A stretch of 6,441 nucleotides of DNA from Chloroflexota bacterium (GCA_016191895.1 JACPVD010000280.1:1-6441); one strand, 5' to 3'; positions 1 to 6,182 are shown, numbered from the stretch's first letter. Program-made: numbers and translations. The notes: generated by a model from the sequence alone, not told the origin.

Positions 1-1
1 C

Positions 2-1888
2 GTCGCGCGCGATTACAAGTTCATGTGTTCGAGCCTCGGCCAGGAACTGATCGAGAAGGACATCAAGGAACTGGGATTGACCCGCGTTGTCGTTGCGGCA
101 TGTTCGCCCCACTTGCATGAGAAAACCTTCCGCACGGCGGCGAAGAACGCGGGATTGAATCCGTATCTGGTGGAATTGGCGTCGATCCGCGAACAGGTCT
201 CGTGGGTGCATGCGGATAAAGCCGTCGGGACGGCAAAATCAAAAGCTGTGGTATCCGGCGCGGTGTCGAGAGTGATCGAGAACACGGCGCTGGAGGAGAT
301 CAAGGTCCCGATCAATCCAAACACGTTGATCGTCGGCGGCGGTATTGCGGGAATCCAATCCGCGCTTGAAATTGCGAACGCGGGCTTCCATGTGTATCTG
401 GTCGAGCGCGAACCGTCGATCGGCGGACACATGGCGCAGTTCGATAAGACCTTCCCCACGCTGGATTGCGCGGCCTGTATTCTGACACCGCGCATGGTGG
501 AGGCTGGTACACATCCAAACATTACGTTGTTGACATATAGCGAAGTGGTGAATGTTGCGGGCTATGTGGGCAACTTCAATGTGACGATCAAACAGAAGGC
601 ACGCTGCGTAAAAACCGACCTGTGTACGGGTTGCGGAATCTGCCAGGAAAAGTGCCCCAAGAAAGTGATCGATGATGTATATGAAGCCGGGCTTGGCTAC
701 CGCAAGGCGGTTTACACACCGTTTGCACAGGCCGTACCGAAATTCCCCGTGATGGACAAGGAGAATTGCACCTATTTCCTCAAAGGGACGTGCAAGGCCT
801 GCGAGAAATTCTGCCCGACCGAAGCCATCGACTTCAACCAACAGGATGAATTGATCAATGTCGAAGTGGGCAACATCATCCTTGCGACAGGCTATGACCT
901 GTTCGATGCGAGGCGCGTGAGCAACTATGGATACGGCCGTCTGGCGAATGTATTTACCAGCATCGAGTTCGAGCGCATGAGCAACGCGGCGGGACCCACT
1001 TCCGGTCACATCGTTTTGCGCGATGGAAAGACAACGCCGAAGTCTGTGGGCATCATCCATTGCGTGGGTTCGCGTGACAAAAATTTCAACAACTATTGTT
1101 CGGTGATCTGCTGTATGCAGGGATTGAAGTTCGCGCATCTTGTCCGTGACCATACCGGCGCGACGGTCTACAACTTCTACATCGACATGCGCACGGCGTA
1201 CAAAGCCTACGATGAGTTCTATCAACGGGTGCTGGAAGAGGGGAATCTCTTTGTGCGCGGCAAAGTGGCCGAAGTGACCGACGCGGCGCGCATGCCCGGC
1301 GAGGAAGGCAAACTCATCATCCAGGTGGAAGATACACTGGCTGGCAAGCAACGCCGCATTCCGGTGGACATGGTCATTCTCTCCAGCGGATTACAGCCGC
1401 GGCACGACGCAAAGGATGTCGGCAAGATGTTCGGCATCTCGTGCTCGTCCGACGGCTGGTTCACAGAGCGGCATCCCAAACTCGACCCCGTCGCCACGAT
1501 GACCGAAGGTATCTACATCGCGGGTTGCGCGCAAGGGCCAAAGGATATTCCTTCGAGTGTGGCGCAGGGCGCGGCAGCTTCAGCACGGGTGCTCGACAAG
1601 ATCCTTCAAAAAGAAGTTACGCTTGAGCCGGTCAAGGCGAATATCGATAAAGAGATGTGCTCGGGCTGCCGAATCTGCAATGGGTTGTGTCCGTTCAACG
1701 CAATCGCATTCATCGAAGACGACAAGGTTTCCGACATCAACCCCGCGCTATGTCAGGGATGCGGAACGTGCGTGGCGGCCTGCCCTGCGGGCGCGATCAG
1801 CGGCACGGGATTCAGCGACGCGCAGATTCTGGCGCAGATCGATGGGTTATTGTTGAGGAATTTGGAGGCAGTGGAGATTGGTGATTAG
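2..1888 (+). CDS. hdrA: HdrA-like FAD/iron-sulfur electron-transfer subunit (5' end missing)
   Basis: The reading frame is open from base 2, so the gene starts outside the window; 628 codons are visible and roughly 40 N-terminal residues are missing compared with the usual ~650-670. The ATG at 23 is internal: the MCSxxGQ and ACSPxLHExTFR motifs of the HdrA N-terminal domain begin there. Counting from that Met: FAD Rossmann motif GGGIAG at 105-110; LDCAAC at 148-152; an inserted ferredoxin domain with Cys 201/204/207/211 and 249/257/260/264; the HdrA-specific CVGSRD...YCSVICC block (Cys 347, 359, 363, 364); and a C-terminal two-cluster ferredoxin (Cys 546/549/552/556 and 577/580/583/587). In the archaeal MvhADG-HdrABC complex HdrA carries the bifurcating FAD and passes low-potential electrons to ferredoxin; the same role here is inferred. 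The core ends near IDGLL. The last four residues and the stop are written in repeat DNA. No HdrB or HdrC is visible. Confidence 0.95.
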   Translation, partial: VARDYKFMCSSLGQELIEKDIKELGLTRVVVAACSPHLHEKTFRTAAKNAGLNPYLVELASIREQVSWVHADKAVGTAKSKAVVSGAVSRVIENTALEEIKVPINPNTLIVGGGIAGIQSALEIANAGFHVYLVEREPSIGGHMAQFDKTFPTLDCAACILTPRMVEAGTHPNITLLTYSEVVNVAGYVGNFNVTIKQKARCVKTDLCTGCGICQEKCPKKVIDDVYEAGLGYRKAVYTPFAQAVPKFPVMDKENCTYFLKGTCKACEKFCPTEAIDFNQQDELINVEVGNIILATGYDLFDARRVSNYGYGRLANVFTSIEFERMSNAAGPTSGHIVLRDGKTTPKSVGIIHCVGSRDKNFNNYCSVICCMQGLKFAHLVRDHTGATVYNFYIDMRTAYKAYDEFYQRVLEEGNLFVRGKVAEVTDAARMPGEEGKLIIQVEDTLAGKQRRIPVDMVILSSGLQPRHDAKDVGKMFGISCSSDGWFTERHPKLDPVATMTEGIYIAGCAQGPKDIPSSVAQGAAASARVLDKILQKEVTLEPVKANIDKEMCSGCRICNGLCPFNAIAFIEDDKVSDINPALCQGCGTCVAACPAGAISGTGFSDAQILAQIDGLLLRNLEAVEIGD

Positions 1889-1939
1889 TAATTGGAGATT
1901 GGCAATTACCAATCTCTAATCTCTAGTCTCCAGTCTCCC
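1873..1939. repeat. Inverted array of 7-bp units, hdrA/mvhD junction
   Basis: Nine degenerate 7-bp units run in register: GGAGATT, GGTGATT, AGTAATT, GGAGATT, GGCAATT, then the complementary style ACCAATC, TCTAATC, TCTAGTC, TCCAGTC, ending TCCC. The centre folds into a hairpin: 1891-1902 pairs with 1909-1920 (12 positions, one G·U) around the loop CAATTA. The first unit (1873-1879) can also pair with 1932-1938. The array begins inside hdrA, encodes its last codons and stop, and ends 4 bases before the mvhD Shine-Dalgarno. It resembles the arrays at 2370-2432 and 3435-3487. A dispersed palindromic repeat or an intercistronic RNA hairpin are both possible; the role is unknown. Confidence 0.85.
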
Positions 1940-1948
1940 AACGGAGAC
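1933..1948 (+). promoter_or_regulatory. Small hairpin covering the mvhD ribosome-binding site
   Basis: GTCTCC (1933-1938) and GGAGAC (1943-1948) are a perfect 6-bp inverted repeat with loop CAAC. The GGAG at 1943-1946 is the Shine-Dalgarno for the mvhD ATG at 1953, with 6 bases between. The pairing strand comes from the last unit of the heptad array, which can alternatively pair with the first unit of the array inside the hdrA end. The structure is seen in the sequence; any control of translation is inference. Confidence 0.45.
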
Positions 1949-1952
1949 CATT

Positions 1953-2450
1953 ATGGAAAACAACCATTTTGAACCCACCATCATCGGCTTTACCTGCAAC
2001 TGGTGCAGTTATCGCGCGGCAGACCTGGCCGGCACATCGCGCATGAAGTACGCGCCGAATGTGCGCCTGATCCGCATGATGTGCTCCGGGCGGCTCGACC
2101 CAACCTTCGTCCTGCGCGCGCTTTCGAACGGCGCAGACGGCGTGATGATCACCGGCTGTCACCCGGGCGAATGTCACTACATCGAACAAAACTACAAGGC
2201 GTTGCGCCGCTACATGTTGTTACAACGCGTGTTGAAAGGCATGGGCATCGAACCCCAACGCGTGAAGTTGGTTTGGGCCAGCGCAGCGGAAGGCGCACGG
2301 TTTGCCAGCGAAACGACTGCGTTCGTGGAAGAGATTCGGAAATTGGGACCGTTGAATTGGGGCAAAACAGACGATAAACCACAGACCATTGACGATATCG
2401 AATCGTCCGTGGTCAATCGTCAGTCGTCTGAGATGGAGGTGACGGCATGA
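1953..2450 (+). CDS. mvhD: MvhD-like hydrogenase iron-sulfur (delta) subunit
   Basis: This 165-residue protein matches the MvhD/FlpD family, which links the hydrogenase to HdrA. In the archaeal complex it holds a [2Fe-2S] cluster. Visible motifs are CNWCSY (Cys 15, 18), MMCSGR (Cys 44) and GCHPGECHY (Cys 69, 74), all typical. The start is supported by GGAG 6 bases upstream and by the family N-terminus running directly into TIIGFTCNWC. The family core is about 135-140 residues and ends near LGPLNW. Residues 140-160 are an extension encoded by the heptad repeat at 2370-2432 and have no visible domain. The stop codon overlaps the mvhG start (ATGA, 2447-2450), which points to translational coupling. 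Electron flow MvhG to MvhD to HdrA is inferred from the family. Confidence 0.93.
   Translation: MENNHFEPTIIGFTCNWCSYRAADLAGTSRMKYAPNVRLIRMMCSGRLDPTFVLRALSNGADGVMITGCHPGECHYIEQNYKALRRYMLLQRVLKGMGIEPQRVKLVWASAAEGARFASETTAFVEEIRKLGPLNWGKTDDKPQTIDDIESSVVNRQSSEMEVTA
2370..2432. repeat. Inverted array of 7-bp units inside the 3' end of mvhD
   Basis: GAC or AAC recurs at 2370, 2377, 2384 and 2391, and GTC at 2405, 2412, 2419 and 2426, all on a 7-base period; the second set is the reverse complement style of the first. 2384-2396 pairs with 2402-2414 (11 Watson-Crick pairs, one G·U, one mismatch) around the loop ATCGA. Right-arm units GTCAATC and GTCAGTC share the AATC/AGTC endings of units in the arrays at 1873-1939 and 3435-3487, so I treat all three as one family. 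This one lies in frame within the coding sequence, just before the strong GGAGGTGA Shine-Dalgarno (2435-2442) of the next gene. Confidence 0.7.
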
Positions 2451-3439
2451 CCAAGCCTAAATTCGCAATGTATTGGGCGGCTTCCTGCGGCGGATGTGAG
2501 ATCGCCGTGTTGAACACCCACGAAAAAATTCTGGATGTGGACGCCAACTTCGAGGTTGTCTTCTGGCCCGTGGCAATGGACGCGAAGTACAAGGACGTGG
2601 ATGCCATGGAAGACGGCTCGATCCTGCTCACCCTCTTCAACGGCGGAATTCGCAATGATGAGAATGAGCATATCGCCAAACTTCTGCGGCGGAAATCGAA
2701 GATCATGGTCGCCTTCGGCTCGTGTGCCTGTGAGGGATGCATTCCCGGGCTGGCAAACCTGAGCCCGGTGGGAGACATTGTTCAAACAGCCTTCAACACC
2801 ATCACAACCGATAACCCGCACCAGGTTTATCCGCGCATCACATGCGATGTGCCCGAGGGGGAGCTGCACATTCCGCAACTCTTCTCCATCCTGCGGCCGC
2901 TCGACCAGGTGGTGGATGTGGACTATTACATGCCCGGCTGTCCGCCCGAGTCGCATCAGATCGCGGCGGTGATCGACCTTGTGATCAAGGTTGTCAAAGG
3001 CGAGGCGCAGCTTCCGCCCAAAGGTTTGGTCATTGGCGTGGGCAATTCAACGGTCTGCGATGAATGCCCGCGCGCGCGCAATGTGAAAATGATTAAACAG
3101 TTTACACGCATTCAAGACATCGCGCCCGTCGACCCGTCGCTATGCATCCTCGAACAGGGCGTGCCGTGCAACGGACCCGCCACACGAAGCGGATGCAATG
3201 CCCGTTGTCCGCAGGCGGGGGCGCAGTGCATCGGATGTTACGGCCCCGCCGAGGGCGTGATCGATTACGGCGCGCGCCTGATTACGGCTTTCTCCTCCGT
3301 GATCGACGCAAACACTCCGGAAGAGATCGACCGAATTCTCGACGGCATCGTCGACCCAACAGGGCAGGTCTATCGTTTCAACCTGGCGGGGTCGCTGTTG
3401 AAGGCAAACCGCGCTGCGTGGACAAAAGAGAAAGCATGA
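2447..3439 (+). CDS. mvhG: [NiFe] hydrogenase small subunit, MvhG-like
   Basis: This 330-residue protein is the electron-transfer small subunit of a cytoplasmic F420-non-reducing (group 3c type) hydrogenase. There is no Tat signal peptide. The proximal-cluster ligands are visible as SCGGCE (Cys 14, 17), GSCACEGC (Cys 93-98 region) and PGCPP (Cys 164). The C-terminal half carries the other cluster ligands in CDECP (204, 207), Cys 233 and 241, and a Cys-rich block (250, 254, 261, 264). The start is supported by the strong GGAGGTGA at 2435-2442, 4 bases upstream, and by the 4-base overlap with mvhD. The family N-terminus (YWAASCGGCE) follows at once. It pairs with the large subunit at 3499 and delivers electrons to MvhD. 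The TGA stop touches the next heptad array. Confidence 0.95.
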   Translation: MTKPKFAMYWAASCGGCEIAVLNTHEKILDVDANFEVVFWPVAMDAKYKDVDAMEDGSILLTLFNGGIRNDENEHIAKLLRRKSKIMVAFGSCACEGCIPGLANLSPVGDIVQTAFNTITTDNPHQVYPRITCDVPEGELHIPQLFSILRPLDQVVDVDYYMPGCPPESHQIAAVIDLVIKVVKGEAQLPPKGLVIGVGNSTVCDECPRARNVKMIKQFTRIQDIAPVDPSLCILEQGVPCNGPATRSGCNARCPQAGAQCIGCYGPAEGVIDYGARLITAFSSVIDANTPEEIDRILDGIVDPTGQVYRFNLAGSLLKANRAAWTKEKA

Positions 3440-3487
3440 TTGGAGATTGGCAATTTTCAATCTCCAATCTCTAATCTCCAATTTCCC
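3435..3487. repeat. Inverted array of 7-bp units, mvhG/mvhA junction
   Basis: Units GGAGATT and GGCAATT are followed by TTCAATC, TCCAATC, TCTAATC, TCCAATT and TCCC on a 7-base period. Bases 3438-3449 (GATTGGAGATTG) and 3458-3469 (CAATCTCCAATC) form a perfect 12-bp inverted repeat with an 8-base loop. The block GGAGATTGGCAATT is shared with the array at 1873-1939. The stem starts inside the mvhG stop codon (3437-3439), and the array ends directly before the AAGGAG ribosome-binding site (3488-3493) of mvhA. There is no T-tract after the stem, so it is unlikely to be an intrinsic terminator. Confidence 0.88.
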
Positions 3488-3498
3488 AAGGAGTTCAC

Positions 3499-4965
3499 AT
3501 GACACAAAGAATATCCATCGACCCCATCACCCGGCTCGAAGGTCACGGCAAGATCGAGATATTTCTCGACGATAAAGGGGACGTTGCCAACTCGTATTTC
3601 CAGATTCCCGAACTGAGAGGCTTCGAGCGATTCTGCGTCGGCCGGCCGGTGGAGGAAATGCCGCTTCTCACGAATCGAATCTGTGGCGTGTGTCCCGAGG
3701 CGCATCACATGGCGGCGGCAAAGGCCGCGGACGCGGTCTACCACGTAGACCCGCCACGCCCCGCAAAGATGCTGCGCGAACTGTTGTACAGCGCGTTCTA
3801 TTGCACCGATCACACCACGCACTTCTACGCATTGGGCGGCCCCGATTTTGTGATGGGGCCCGATGCGCCCGTCGCCGAAAGAAACATCCTCGGCGTGATT
3901 CATAAAGTGGGGCTGGAGATCGGCGGCAAGGTCATTCAGATGCGCAAGTATGGGCATACGGTTGTCGAGATCATCGGCGGGCGCAAGGTGCATCCATGCA
4001 CGTCCATCCCCGGCGGAATCACAAAGGGCATCACCGAGGAACAACGCAAAGAGATCGAGGACATGGGACGCTGGGCGATCGACTTCGCACAGTTCAGCCT
4101 GAAAGTGTTCAACGATATTGTGCTTGGAAACAAGGCCTATGTCGATCTGATCGTCGGCGACGTGTACACCCATCGCACCTATTATATGGGCACGGTGGAC
4201 GCGAACAACAAAGTCAACTTCTACGATGGCAACGTCCGCGTGGTGGACCCCGACGGCAAAGAGTTCGTCAAGTATGAGCCGAAAGATTACGCAACTCACA
4301 TCGCGGAGCACGTCGAACCGTGGACGTATCTCAAATTCCCCTACCTCAAAAAAATCGGCTGGAAGGGATTCGTGGACGGCATCGACTCCGGCATCTACAT
4401 GGCGACCCCGCTTTCGCGTCTCAACGCATCCGATGGCATGGCAACACCGCTGGCACAGGAGGAATACCAGAAGTTCTACGAGATCTTTGGCGGCAAGCCG
4501 GTGCATCAAAGACTCGCGACTCACTGGGCGCGATTGATCGAACTGCTCTACGCGGCTGAACGCTGGGTGGAGCTGGTCACCGACCCTGAGATCACATCTC
4601 CGAATGTTCACACCAGACCGACGGGAGTCCCAACCGAGGGCGTGGGCATCGTCGAAGCGCCGCGCGGGACTCTCACGCATCATTACTGGACCGATGAACG
4701 GGGCGTGCTGACAAAGGTTAATCTCATCGTCGGGACGACCAACAACTACGCCCCGATTCAGATGTCCACGCACAAGGCTGCAGTGAATCTTATCAAGAAC
4801 GGCAATGTGAATGAAGGCTTGCTCAACATGGTCGAGATGGCGTTCCGCGCCTACGATCCGTGCTTCGGGTGCGCCACCCATTCCCTGCCCGGGCAGATGC
4901 CGTTGCAAGTCACCATCCATGATGCGAATGGGAATCCGATCAAGGTGTTGAAACAATTTTGCTAG
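3499..4965 (+). CDS. mvhA: [NiFe] hydrogenase large subunit, MvhA-like (precursor with propeptide)
   Basis: This 488-residue catalytic subunit cleaves or forms H2 at a NiFe(CN)2CO centre. The N-terminus ISIDPITRLEGHG is the family signature. The four Ni ligands are visible: RICGVC (Cys 62, 65) near the N-terminus and DPCFGCATH (Cys 455, 458) near the C-terminus. Both motifs and the overall length fit MvhA-type group 3c enzymes. After His 461 the protein continues for 27 residues (SLPGQMPLQ... to a terminal Cys). This is the propeptide normally removed by a nickel-dependent endopeptidase once Ni is inserted, and the candidate protease is encoded at 5634-6134. The start is set by AAGGAG (3488-3493), 5 bases upstream. 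The large antisense frame over this gene has no recognisable content. Confidence 0.96.
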   Translation: MTQRISIDPITRLEGHGKIEIFLDDKGDVANSYFQIPELRGFERFCVGRPVEEMPLLTNRICGVCPEAHHMAAAKAADAVYHVDPPRPAKMLRELLYSAFYCTDHTTHFYALGGPDFVMGPDAPVAERNILGVIHKVGLEIGGKVIQMRKYGHTVVEIIGGRKVHPCTSIPGGITKGITEEQRKEIEDMGRWAIDFAQFSLKVFNDIVLGNKAYVDLIVGDVYTHRTYYMGTVDANNKVNFYDGNVRVVDPDGKEFVKYEPKDYATHIAEHVEPWTYLKFPYLKKIGWKGFVDGIDSGIYMATPLSRLNASDGMATPLAQEEYQKFYEIFGGKPVHQRLATHWARLIELLYAAERWVELVTDPEITSPNVHTRPTGVPTEGVGIVEAPRGTLTHHYWTDERGVLTKVNLIVGTTNNYAPIQMSTHKAAVNLIKNGNVNEGLLNMVEMAFRAYDPCFGCATHSLPGQMPLQVTIHDANGNPIKVLKQFC

Positions 4966-4977
4966 AAGCAAGGTGCA

Positions 4978-5046
4978 AAGATTTAACCACAGAGATTTAA
5001 AAGATTTTTCTCCGTGCGCGAAGCGTCTGTGATCTCGGTGGTAAAA
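4978..5046. repeat. Imperfect palindromic repeat of the ACCACAGAGA type
   Basis: In the 106-base gap after mvhA, TTTAACCACAGAGAT (4982-4996) is an imperfect inverted copy of ATCTCGGTGGTAAA (5032-5045), with one mismatch and one one-base gap. The intervening DNA is AT-rich and then GC-rich (TCCGTGCGCGAAGCG). Sequences of this ACCACAGAGA...TCTCTGTGGT style are common dispersed intergenic repeats in environmental bacterial genomes (recalled, not searched). It differs from the heptad arrays upstream. A clear Shine-Dalgarno (AAGGAG, 5061-5066) follows for the next gene. I see no convincing promoter here. Confidence 0.65.
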
Positions 5047-5071
5047 GGTTGTCTGAAACAAAGGAGTCCCC

Positions 5072-5536
5072 ATGATTTCACCTGAATTACTGCGCCGTTT
5101 TCCCTTCTTCAACTTCATGAACGACGCGCAACTCAAAGCCGTCGCCATGATCGCGGAGGAAAGGGAATTCAAGATCGGCAACACCATCATCGAAGCGGAT
5201 ACGCCCGCAACATCCCTGTATTTTTTGATCGACGGCAGCGCGGCCTATTACTACATCGTCAAATCGGAACATGACCCGTACTACAAGCAGGAATACTACA
5301 TCAGCGACTTCAACCCCGGCGAGATCTTCGGCATCTCGGCCTTGATCGATCCCTACACCTATACCGCCGCCGTCCGCGCGGAAAAACCCTGCAAACTGAT
5401 TCGCATCGAAGCCGCGGCATTGCGCGCCCTTTGTGAAGTGGACACAAAACTTTCCTGCGGGTTGATGTATGCCATCGCAAAAGCCGCGATGGAACGGCTG
5501 CAACATACGCGCGTGCAATTGGTCGCCGCAAAATGA
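5072..5536 (+). CDS. Stand-alone cyclic-nucleotide-binding-domain protein (Crp/Fnr-like sensor fold, no HTH)
   Basis: The 154-residue protein has the Crp-type beta-roll: an N-terminal helix (LLRRFPFFNFMNDAQLKAVA), strands around FKIGNTIIEADTPATSLYFLIDGSA, the phosphate-binding-cassette-like segment NPGEIFGISALID (81-93), AAVRAEKPCKLIRIEAAAL (99-117), then a C-terminal helix (about 125-150). It stops where Crp would begin its helix-turn-helix, so it is unlikely to bind DNA itself. The cassette Arg that binds the cAMP phosphate (R-S/T-A in Crp) aligns with Tyr 97 in YTA, so ordinary cAMP binding is doubtful. The start is supported by AAGGAG 5 bases upstream. It sits between the hydrogenase large subunit and its protease, so a regulatory or adaptor role in the hydrogenase complex is possible but only inferred. 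No cysteine motif for an Fe-S cluster is seen. Confidence 0.85.
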   Translation: MISPELLRRFPFFNFMNDAQLKAVAMIAEEREFKIGNTIIEADTPATSLYFLIDGSAAYYYIVKSEHDPYYKQEYYISDFNPGEIFGISALIDPYTYTAAVRAEKPCKLIRIEAAALRALCEVDTKLSCGLMYAIAKAAMERLQHTRVQLVAAK

Positions 5537-5544
5537 AGTTTTCG

Positions 5545-5590
5545 CCCCGAGCCTCGGGTTGAGCCTGTCGAAATCAGTCGAAGGGCTTTC
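5545..5590. repeat. Palindromic dispersed-type repeat of the GAGCCTGTCGAA type
   Basis: In the 97-base gap between the CNBD gene and the protease gene, CCCGAG-C-CTCGGG (5546-5558) is a perfect short palindrome. It is followed by TTGAGCCTGTCGAA, a short spacer and GTCGAAGGGCTTTC. GTCGAA occurs twice, 10 bases apart, and AGCC/GGGCT flank the block. The reverse-complement motif TTCGACAGGCTCAA is a familiar intergenic repeat in many bacterial genomes (recalled, not searched). It does not resemble the heptad arrays or the repeat at 4978-5046. Confidence 0.65.
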
Positions 5591-5633
5591 GTATAAGGTA
5601 AGAGTTAATATTATTTCAGCGCAAACATCCATC

Positions 5634-6134
5634 ATGCAAACAAAAAAATCAAAGACGCTGATCGTTGGATTGGGCAACCCGATTCTCGGCGATGACGGGG
5701 TTGGGTGGAAGGTTGCCGAAGAGGTCAACCGGCAAATTTCCTTGAGTCCATTTGAAAAAGGGGATGTGGAAATCGCCTGTCTCTCGCTGGGCGGCATCAG
5801 TTTGATGGAACACCTCATCGGCTACGACCGCGCCATCCTGATCGACGCATTTGCTTTGGACGAACCCATCGGTTCGATATTGGTCTTGAAATTAAACGAC
5901 CTGCCGAATTACTCCGCCTTTCATGCAACCAGCGCCCACGACACCTCCCTGCAAAATGCGATCCAGTTGGGAAAGTCGATGGGCGCGCACTTGCCGGAGG
6001 ACGTAGTGGTGGTGGGAATCGCCACCAAGCACGTGTATGATTTCAGCGAGTCATTATCGCCGCCGGTGGCCGAGGCTGTGCCGCAGGCGGTGAAGTTTGT
6101 ACTGGATTTACTGAAGGAGAAAAAGCCGGCGTAA
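5634..6134 (+). CDS. [NiFe] hydrogenase maturation endopeptidase (HyaD/HybD/HycI family)
   Basis: This 166-residue protein has the family's full set of marks: an N-terminal TLIVGLGNPILGDDGVG (8-24), the ILIDAF strand (68-73) and the SAHDTSL motif (100-106). By comparison with HybD (Glu16, Asp62, His93), the nickel-sensing ligands are Asp 21, Asp 71 and His 102. The enzyme removes the C-terminal propeptide of the large subunit after nickel insertion; here the 27-residue tail of the upstream mvhA product is the likely substrate. I chose the ATG at 5634 because the conserved first strand begins 7 residues later. A longer frame back to 5469 would run through the repeat at 5545-5590 and overlap the CNBD gene. 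No good Shine-Dalgarno is seen upstream of 5634, so the start is less certain than the gene. The stop TAA is at 6132-6134. Confidence 0.92.
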   Translation: MQTKKSKTLIVGLGNPILGDDGVGWKVAEEVNRQISLSPFEKGDVEIACLSLGGISLMEHLIGYDRAILIDAFALDEPIGSILVLKLNDLPNYSAFHATSAHDTSLQNAIQLGKSMGAHLPEDVVVVGIATKHVYDFSESLSPPVAEAVPQAVKFVLDLLKEKKPA

Positions 6135-6182
6135 TTCGGCCATCGTATCCACTCCCTCAATAGGGGCGTTCGGTGGAAAACA

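Noticed and set aside
23..25. ATG at 23 as the true hdrA start
   Set aside because: The frame is open to the window edge, and the preceding codons plus the MCSxxGQ motif match the interior of the HdrA N-terminal domain, so the start lies upstream.
239..1351. A 370-residue open frame on the minus strand opposite hdrA
   Set aside because: Antisense shadow of hdrA with a His/Arg-rich, low-plausibility composition and no motif.
1873..1939. CRISPR-like or tandem minisatellite reading of the heptad array
   Set aside because: Units are 7 bases, arranged as an inverted pair of arms without spacers; there are no direct repeats of 23-50 bases.
3438..3469. Intrinsic terminator between mvhG and mvhA
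   Set aside because: The stem is AT-rich and not followed by a T-tract, and the downstream gene is a required partner subunit with its own close Shine-Dalgarno.
3457..5190. A 577-residue open frame on the minus strand opposite mvhA
   Set aside because: It is the antisense shadow of a GC-biased real gene; its translation shows no recognisable domain, and the plus strand has a full hydrogenase large subunit with all ligands.
5469..5633. An N-terminal extension of the protease starting at 5469
   Set aside because: It would overlap the CNBD gene in another frame and run through a dispersed repeat; the family's first strand starts just after the ATG at 5634.
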